Origin: Mammaliicoccus sp. Dog046
Lineage (GTDB): Bacteria > Bacillota > Bacilli > Staphylococcales > Staphylococcaceae
Direction of reading: 5' to 3'
Assembly (NCBI RefSeq): GCF_034039665.1
Contig: NZ_CP120131.1
Coordinates: 1,660,446-1,724,445 of the forward strand
Length of the DNA: 64,000 bases
The translations under genes were made by a program, and so were the position numbers. Positions 58,638-64,000 of the stretch are shown here, in pieces; position 1 is the first letter of the stretch, and each line of letters opens with the position of its first letter. The notes under the pieces were generated by a model. That model saw only the letters and a program-made list of their open reading frames with translations. It ran no database searches and was not told the origin of the DNA.

Positions 58638-59684
58638 ATGAAAAAATGGATAAACAAACGAAATATTAGCATCACGATTATCATAATATTAGCGATTCTT
58701 TTTATTTATTTCATTTTGCCAATATCAATTCCTTTAATTACGGCAATGATTATTGCGCTCGCCTTTAATCCATTAGTTAATAAATTAGAAGTAAAAATCA
58801 AAAGTCGAAAATGGAGTGTAACATTAATTTATACTGCATTAATTTCCATTACAGGGCTAGCTATCTTTTTATTTTTAACAAAATTATATGATCAGATTGC
58901 TTTATTTATCGAAGATTTACCGAAAAAAATCAATAAACTCATCAAAATCATCGAACAATACAATGATAAGATGAAAGCCGTATTACCAGATGAAATGGCA
59001 GTAACGATAAATAAAGAATTACAAAACGTAGTCGTCTCTATGAGAGACTCCATTTCTAATTATATTAGTGTCCAAAATATAACGGAAATTGTATCATCCC
59101 TACCCGGCTTTATTATCAGTCTTGTAGTATTTTTAGTTGCACTCTTCTTATTTATGTTAGAAGTGCCGAATATCCATCGTTTCATAAAAAAACACCTATA
59201 TCCTAAAACTTATCGAGAATCTTTTAAAATATATAAACAAATCAATCATTCTATTGTTGGTATGCTTTCAGCAACCGTTGTATTAAGTTTTATTACATGG
59301 GTATTCACTTATTTAGGGTTGCTTATCATTGGTGTTGATTCGGCATTTGTCATCAGTTTATTCATCTGGTTAGTTGATTTACTACCGATTGTAGGTGCTA
59401 CAGGATTAACCATACCTTGGGCTATTTATGCATATATTGTCGGCGACGCAACTTTAGGTATTCAACTGATTATTTTATCCATTGTATTATTAATTCAAAG
59501 AAAAATATTAGAACCTAAAATATTTGGAACGGGGGTTGGTTTATCCCCGCTTCCTACATTAATTTCTATGTTTATCGGCTTAAAATTACTTGGATTTCTA
59601 GGATTCTTTATCGGACCTTTGTTTTTAATTGTTATTAAGACAATTCTAGACTCTGGTTTAATCAAGACTGACTTTAAAATTTAA
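58638..59684 (+). CDS. AI-2E family transporter (PerM/UPF0118)
   Basis: 348-aa membrane protein with about eight TM helices. Typical parts are LPISIPLITAMIIALAFNPLVNKLE, the cytoplasmic amphipathic segment, and the C-terminal DLLPIVGATGLTIPWAIYAYIVGD. The substrate is unknown (family names AI-2 exporter and PerM). An upstream extension to 58575 would run through the terminator; the ATG at 58638 has AAGAGGT at 8-nt spacing. Confidence 0.9.
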   Translation: MKKWINKRNISITIIIILAILFIYFILPISIPLITAMIIALAFNPLVNKLEVKIKSRKWSVTLIYTALISITGLAIFLFLTKLYDQIALFIEDLPKKINKLIKIIEQYNDKMKAVLPDEMAVTINKELQNVVVSMRDSISNYISVQNITEIVSSLPGFIISLVVFLVALFLFMLEVPNIHRFIKKHLYPKTYRESFKIYKQINHSIVGMLSATVVLSFITWVFTYLGLLIIGVDSAFVISLFIWLVDLLPIVGATGLTIPWAIYAYIVGDATLGIQLIILSIVLLIQRKILEPKIFGTGVGLSPLPTLISMFIGLKLLGFLGFFIGPLFLIVIKTILDSGLIKTDFKI

Positions 59685-59697
59685 TGATTTACATAAT

Positions 59698-59738
59698 AAA
59701 AGAGTCATCATTCAGTATGTTGAATGACGACTCTTTAT
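59698..59738. terminator. Bidirectional terminator between the AI-2E gene and ctaM
   Basis: AAAGAGTCATCATTCA pairs with TGAATGACGACTCTTT, with A and T runs on the flanks. Confidence 0.85.
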
Positions 59739-59750
59739 TTCATGCTTTAA

Positions 59751-60212
59751 TTAATGTCCTAAGATTGCTTTGATCATTGATGTTGTCTCTCCACCATGAT
59801 AAAACACATATAATAATAAATACACAGCAACGCCCGTAATAGCTGTAAAGAACCAAATAATTGATGTGACTGGTCCAAATTTACGGTGTCGGTCTAATTG
59901 ATTTTTTAACCCTAAATAAATTGTGTAAATCCCTAAAATTGCGCCTGTAGTAGCAAGCGTAATATGGAAAATAAGAAAAACAGTATAATATATTTTTATG
60001 TTATCTGGTCCACCAAATGACGTGTTACCAATGAACACAGTTCGGCTTGCATAAATCGTAAAGAATACAACTGCCGCCACTGCTGCTGACAACATGAATT
60101 TTTTATGTGTTTCTATTTTTCTTTGTGTAATAAAGTACCACCCTATAGCAACTAAGATTGCACTTAAAACAATAAACGTTGTACTAATTGTCGGTAAAAT
60201 TGGTAAATTCAT
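59751..60212 (-). CDS. ctaM: DUF420 protein, oxidase assembly factor CtaM
   Basis: 153-aa four- or five-helix membrane protein of the DUF420 family. In S. aureus CtaM is needed for maturation of the aa3-type oxidase. KIETHKKFMLSAAVAAVVFFTIYASRTVF and KNQLDRHRKFGPVTSIIWFFTAITGVAVYLLLYVFYH carry the conserved His-rich helices. It lies 11 nt downstream of ctaG, consistent with a role in maturing the adjacent ctaDEF oxidase. Confidence 0.9.
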   Translation of the reverse strand: MNLPILPTISTTFIVLSAILVAIGWYFITQRKIETHKKFMLSAAVAAVVFFTIYASRTVFIGNTSFGGPDNIKIYYTVFLIFHITLATTGAILGIYTIYLGLKNQLDRHRKFGPVTSIIWFFTAITGVAVYLLLYVFYHGGETTSMIKAILGH

Positions 60213-60223
60213 AGTTATACATC

Positions 60224-61180
60224 CTATCTAAATTGATTATATAATGCTTTTTGTTCTTGTAACTTTTTCAAACTATCTTCTGTAATTTGGCTTTCATTTT
60301 TACGTTCATATCTAAACCAATTCATAAATATGATATAGAGATAAATACCAAATACGATTTCTTGCATCACCTTCATAATCACGCCACCAGTTTGTTGATC
60401 TTCTAATGGTGTAAAGTTAGTGAAGTATTCTGGTCCAGAAATACCTGAGCCTTGCACAACAGAGTTTAATGTATCTGGTGGTACACATAGCGTCATAGCT
60501 CCTAACCATGCTTGGCCAGATGTATACGTATCATACATCGCCGTTCCACTAAAGATAATCAATCCACACGATGGTGTTAATAAAACACCAATAAAGAAAA
60601 TATATAAAATCTTCTTAATACTAGACATATGTTCTTCTTCAGAAATATGTCGATTAAATATTGGATGCCACATGAACCATGCACTGATAAATAAAATGAT
60701 CGTGTATAAATCATGTAATACAGCATCTTGTTTTAAAGTATCCAATACTAATGGAATATGATAAATCGAAAATAATCCATTAAATAGAATAATCGCTAAA
60801 ATTGGTTTTGTAAATAACTGAACTACTTGTTTAACAACCGGTAATTCCTCTACATACTTAATGATATATTCTGGTATCGCGTAGAATAGCAATGGTACGA
60901 CAATAAGAAATAGTACCGCCATCTGTAACATATGAAAACTGAATATAATATGAGACAAAATATTGACTGGACCACCTTCTAAAAGGTAAATCACAAGCAT
61001 AAGTATGACAAAAACGATTGCCTCACCTTTTTTTAAAGGTCTGCCACCGGGTATGTCTTTATACCACTTTCCACAAATTAAGAAATATAAAGTAATTACG
61101 CATAACACACCTACAAAGAAGAAAGGTGTCCAATTTGCCCAAAAACCAAAAATTGATATCGAGGTTAAGTTTCCCATCAT
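60224..61180 (-). CDS. ctaG: Cytochrome c oxidase assembly factor CtaG (caa3 type)
   Basis: Seven-TM CtaG/caa3_CtaG protein needed for assembly of caa3 oxidases in Bacillus. It includes LEGGPVNILSHIIFSFHMLQM, FSIYHIPLVLDTL, HDLYTIILFISAWFMWHPIF, and ends with a cytoplasmic charged tail. 318 aa from the ATG at 61180 (GTG one codon before, ATG also at 61177). Follows the ctaCDEF block as in B. subtilis. Confidence 0.93.
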   Translation of the reverse strand: MMGNLTSISIFGFWANWTPFFFVGVLCVITLYFLICGKWYKDIPGGRPLKKGEAIVFVILMLVIYLLEGGPVNILSHIIFSFHMLQMAVLFLIVVPLLFYAIPEYIIKYVEELPVVKQVVQLFTKPILAIILFNGLFSIYHIPLVLDTLKQDAVLHDLYTIILFISAWFMWHPIFNRHISEEEHMSSIKKILYIFFIGVLLTPSCGLIIFSGTAMYDTYTSGQAWLGAMTLCVPPDTLNSVVQGSGISGPEYFTNFTPLEDQQTGGVIMKVMQEIVFGIYLYIIFMNWFRYERKNESQITEDSLKKLQEQKALYNQFR

Positions 61181-61293
61181 CACACTTCCTCATAAAGTCA
61201 TTACCATTATTATAAAATTTAATCCAAATTTAAACAACCCAACAAAAAAATAAGTTATGACAAGAGTATGACCAATCGACACAATTTAAAAAT

Positions 61294-61405
61294 GGGAGCG
61301 GGACAGAAATCTTATTTATATAAAAAAGATTTCGTAGTCTCGCCCCAGCAAGGATGACTAGAGTTGAAAAAAGCTTGGTACAAGCGCATTTTCAATTCAG
61401 TCATC
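61294..61405 (+). repeat. Staphylococcal intergenic hairpin repeat
   Basis: First hairpin 61294-61346 (GGGAGCGGGAC, GAAATCTT with AAGATTTC, GTCTCGCCCC); second 61353-61405 (GATGACT...AGTCATC with TTGAAAA/TTTTCAA). GGGACAGAAAT...GCCCC elements are frequent between genes in staphylococci. A terminator follows, so three hairpins occur in a row. Confidence 0.75.
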
Positions 61406-61420
61406 TACTGCCAAGATACT

Positions 61421-61459
61421 AAAAGAGGCTGAGACATACATTATGTCCCAGCCTCTTTT
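61421..61459 (-). terminator. Terminator downstream of ctaF
   Basis: GAAAAGAGGCTGGGACATAATG pairs with CATTATGTCTCAGCCTCTTTT-type arms on the minus strand. Its core equals that of the trxA terminator at 38635-38673. Confidence 0.85.
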
Positions 61460-61469
61460 CATAACGTCA

Positions 61470-61823
61470 TTATTTTGTTTTCACAAATAATGGGTCACCT
61501 AACCATACAATATATATAAAGGTTACGATAAATGATAAACCAAAGAAAACGCCAGTAATCATAAATAATTTAGAAATACCATGTTTCTCCGTTTTCATAT
61601 GCATGAAATAGTAGAACTGCAAGATAACTTGTAATACTGCTAATCCTAAAATTACAGGTATAACAAATTCTTTCGGTAATTCTGCAGCTACTAATGCGAA
61701 AGCAATAAATGTAACAAAAATCATAATTGCAAAGTTAGTTACTTGTAAACGCATCTCTTTAGTGCTTTTACGTCTCTTATATGCTTTTAGCGCTTGTGCG
61801 TCATGATTGATTTGTTCGCTCAT
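61470..61823 (-). CDS. ctaF: Cytochrome c oxidase subunit IV (CtaF)
   Basis: 117 aa, three TM helices, with the family pattern NFAIMIFVTFIAFALVAAE and LGLAVLQVILQFYYFMHMKTEKHG. Small accessory subunit of the caa3 terminal oxidase. Starts 1 nt after the ctaE stop. Confidence 0.93.
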   Translation of the reverse strand: MSEQINHDAQALKAYKRRKSTKEMRLQVTNFAIMIFVTFIAFALVAAELPKEFVIPVILGLAVLQVILQFYYFMHMKTEKHGISKLFMITGVFFGLSFIVTFIYIVWLGDPLFVKTK

Positions 61824-61824
61824 A

Positions 61825-62454
61825 TTATCCTAACGCTCCCATCAAATATACTACTGTAAATATGAACACCCATACAACGTCAATGAAGTGCCAGTATAAA
61901 GCAGCAGTATTAAATTTATGTGCATTATAAATATTTAATCCTCTAGATTTATTTCGGAAAAGAAGTAATGTTAACCAAACTAAACCGATCAATACGTGGA
62001 AACCATGTGTACCTACTAAGAAGTAGAACGCACTACCAAATGCACTTGAACGGAAAGTATGACCTTGATGAACATATTCAACAAATTCATAAATTTCTAA
62101 TCCTAGGAAACCTAATCCTAATAAGATTGTAATACCAATCCAAATAAATAATCCTTTGGCATTAAAGTTACGTAAATGATATAAAGCATAAACACTCGTT
62201 AACGATGATGTCAGTAATAACATTGTCATTACAAACGCTAATGGTAAATGAAATAAGTCTTTAGCTAATATATGTGATTCACTTGGTACAGCATCTTTCA
62301 ATGCTAAATAAGTTGCGAATAATGATGCGAATAAAGCAACTTCACCACCAAGGAATACCCAAAAACCAACTAATTTATTCTTACCTTCTAACGATGCCGT
62401 TTCCGGATGATCTGGCCAATTGTCAGCAGTAAATTTAACTTCTTCTTGTGACAT
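61825..62454 (-). CDS. ctaE: Cytochrome c oxidase subunit III (CtaE)
   Basis: 209 aa, five TM helices. Typical segments: EGKNKLVGFWVFLGGEVALFASLFATYLALK, TSSLTSVYALYHLR, GTHGFHVLIGLVWL and ALYWHFIDVVWVFIFTVVYLMG. Its start shares a base with the ctaD stop (TAATG). Closer to B. subtilis CtaE than to QoxC. Confidence 0.96.
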   Translation of the reverse strand: MSQEEVKFTADNWPDHPETASLEGKNKLVGFWVFLGGEVALFASLFATYLALKDAVPSESHILAKDLFHLPLAFVMTMLLLTSSLTSVYALYHLRNFNAKGLFIWIGITILLGLGFLGLEIYEFVEYVHQGHTFRSSAFGSAFYFLVGTHGFHVLIGLVWLTLLLFRNKSRGLNIYNAHKFNTAALYWHFIDVVWVFIFTVVYLMGALG

Positions 62455-64000
62455 TAACGCTCACCTCTTTCATACTCTAATAACTCTTCTTTAGAAATAT
62501 GATGTCCATGATCATCTTTAAGTGATCTTACAATCATACTTCCAGCAGTAATACCTAAACCAATGATTAACACAAATACTGCCCATGGTTTTTCATTTAA
62601 GTCTTTAACTGCATCTAAAGCCCACTCTTTTCCATCTGCAAAATACATTGCACCGAATGATGCTACAAATAAACCAAACGCTTGCATAAATGGAATAAAT
62701 GAATTATTAGGCATGTGTATCTCATCTAACGATTCAGCAGGTAAAATCTTACCGTTGTTATCTTTCTTCTCAATCCAAAATGCATCTAAACCACGAACAA
62801 GTGGTGTTTGTGCAAAGTTATAATGAGGTGTTGGTACTGGTAATGACCATTCTAAAGTACGACCATCTCCCCAAGCATCTCTTCCAACTTTTTTACCTTT
62901 AATCAATGTAATAATAACATTTAATACTTCTATAATGACAGCGATGGCCATTAAGATTGCACCAATTGATGATACTAAGTTTGGAATGTCATATCCTTGT
63001 CCTGGTAAGTATGTAAATACTCGACGAGGCATTCCCCATAGTCCTAAGAAATGTTGGATTAAGAACGTTAAATGGAATCCAATGAAGAATAACCAGAACG
63101 TAATTTTACCTAACTTCTCACTAAGCATTTTACCTGCAATTAATGGGAACCAATAATGCAGACCTGCGAGAAGTGCAAATACGACACCGCCCACGATAAC
63201 ATAATGGAAGTGAGCAACAATGAAGTATGAATCATGTAGTTGATAATCAGCTGGCGCTGATGCTTGCATGACACCTGTTACTCCACCCATAACGAATGAT
63301 GGGATAAAGAACAATGAATATAGCATTGGTGTTGTAAATTCAACGCTACCACCCCAAACAGTGAGTAGCCAGTTAAATATTTTAACACCTGTTGGAACTG
63401 CAATTGCCATTGTAGCTACTGCAAATATAGCGTTAGCAACTGGGCCTAAACCAACTGTAAACATATGGTGAGCCCAAACCATGAATCCTAAGAAACCGAT
63501 TAATACAGTTGCAAATACCATTGCTGAATAACCAAATAAACGTTTTCTAGAAAATACAGGTATGATTTCAGAGAAAATACCAAACGCTGGTAATACTAAA
63601 ATATATACTTCTGGATGTCCGAAGATCCAGAATAAATGTTCCCAAATAATTGTGTTACCACCTTGAGAAGCAACGAAGAATGAAGTACCAAACATTCTAT
63701 CGAAAATTAACAAGAATAAGCCGATTGTTAATGGTGGAAATGCAAATACGATTAATGTTGAAGCAACAAATGTTGTCCAAGTCATTAAAGGCATACGCAT
63801 ATATGTCATACCTGGTGCTCTCATATTTACAATTGTAGCAACAAAGTTAATACCAGCAATCAATGTACCAGCACCTGAAATTTGTAAACCTAATGCATAG
63901 AAATTAATACCGTGTCCAGCCGATTCAAGTGATAAACTTGCATAAGATGTCCACCCTGCATTTGGCGCGCCACCTAAGAACCATGATAAGTTTAAGAATA
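62454..64000 (-). CDS. ctaD: Cytochrome c oxidase subunit I (CtaD), N-terminus off window
   Basis: Heme-copper catalytic subunit of the caa3 oxidase, the C-terminal 515 codons or so. The frame is open to the window edge; it contains WFLGGAPNAGWTSYA, WEHLFWIFGHPEVYI (Cu-B His and cross-linked Tyr), WAHHMFTVGL (the two Cu-B histidines) and VAHFHYVIVGGVVFALLAGLHYW (heme ligands). It matches B. subtilis CtaD far better than QoxB. An internal ATG at 63863 is not the true start. ctaC and earlier genes should lie beyond the edge. Confidence 0.96.
   Translation of the reverse strand, partial: FLNLSWFLGGAPNAGWTSYASLSLESAGHGINFYALGLQISGAGTLIAGINFVATIVNMRAPGMTYMRMPLMTWTTFVASTLIVFAFPPLTIGLFLLIFDRMFGTSFFVASQGGNTIIWEHLFWIFGHPEVYILVLPAFGIFSEIIPVFSRKRLFGYSAMVFATVLIGFLGFMVWAHHMFTVGLGPVANAIFAVATMAIAVPTGVKIFNWLLTVWGGSVEFTTPMLYSLFFIPSFVMGGVTGVMQASAPADYQLHDSYFIVAHFHYVIVGGVVFALLAGLHYWFPLIAGKMLSEKLGKITFWLFFIGFHLTFLIQHFLGLWGMPRRVFTYLPGQGYDIPNLVSSIGAILMAIAVIIEVLNVIITLIKGKKVGRDAWGDGRTLEWSLPVPTPHYNFAQTPLVRGLDAFWIEKKDNNGKILPAESLDEIHMPNNSFIPFMQAFGLFVASFGAMYFADGKEWALDAVKDLNEKPWAVFVLIIGLGITAGSMIVRSLKDDHGHHISKEELLEYERGER

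Noticed and set aside
63839-63863. True start of ctaD at the internal ATG
   Set aside because: The frame stays open and matches CtaD upstream of it to the window edge.

Overview
The window is a chromosomal segment of a low-GC Firmicute of the family Staphylococcaceae. Protein sequences and gene order match staphylococci closely: an ileS T-box operon next to divIVA and the ylm-fts-mur-mra cluster, sdhCAB-marR-murI-rdgB, pheST and the ylb genes. The right edge carries a caa3-type cytochrome c oxidase operon (ctaD, ctaE, ctaF, ctaG, ctaM). S. aureus lacks that oxidase, so I infer an oxidase-positive lineage such as Mammaliicoccus (the former S. sciuri group) or a close relative.

Layout. 1-17.2 kb (minus strand): partial lspA, T-box-controlled ileS, divIVA, ylmH, yggT, sepF, ylmE, pgeF, ftsZ, ftsA, divIB, murD, mraY, pbp1, ftsL, rsmH and mraZ, the division and cell wall cluster, transcribed right to left with an MraZ-type operator at its head. 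17.3-19.5 kb: bshC and a divergent GNAT gene. 19.6-30.5 kb: accessory region with palindromic repeats, a YdcF-family membrane protein, a branched-chain aminotransferase homologue without its PLP lysine, an FtsW-type SEDS protein, an ElaA-type acetyltransferase, two paralogous mini coiled-coil/TM proteins, two adjacent frameshifted exported-protein genes, a flavodoxin-fold oxidoreductase, small membrane proteins, a large DUF6270-like/hydrolase protein and tRNA-Arg. It corresponds in position to the variable region that in S. aureus carries hla, efb and ssl genes.

30.4-46.2 kb (mostly minus): yfcE-rdgB-murI-marR, sdhBAC with a perfect CcpA cre site, uvrC, trxA, an enoyl-CoA hydratase, a 31-codon membrane ORF, mutS2, polX, cvpA, zapA, then rnhC (plus) with a 36-codon membrane ORF. 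46.2-53.5 kb: a tandem hairpin repeat, pheT-pheS with T-box, a TrmH-type methyltransferase, rpmF-yceD and divergent tmcAL, followed by a 131-bp repeat array. 53.6-61.2 kb: coaD-rsmD, the ylbG/ylbF/CAP group, a GDPD, YugN-like and AI-2E-family proteins, and the oxidase assembly genes ctaM and ctaG. 61.3-64.0 kb: a staphylococcal three-hairpin intergenic element, ctaF, ctaE and ctaD (running off the right edge).

Most of the window is conserved core. The most unusual items are the pseudoenzyme-like aminotransferase, the two neighbouring single-base frameshifts, and three palindromic repeat arrays that all lie between convergent genes; two of these share a 131-bp period and a common tail although they are 33 kb apart.
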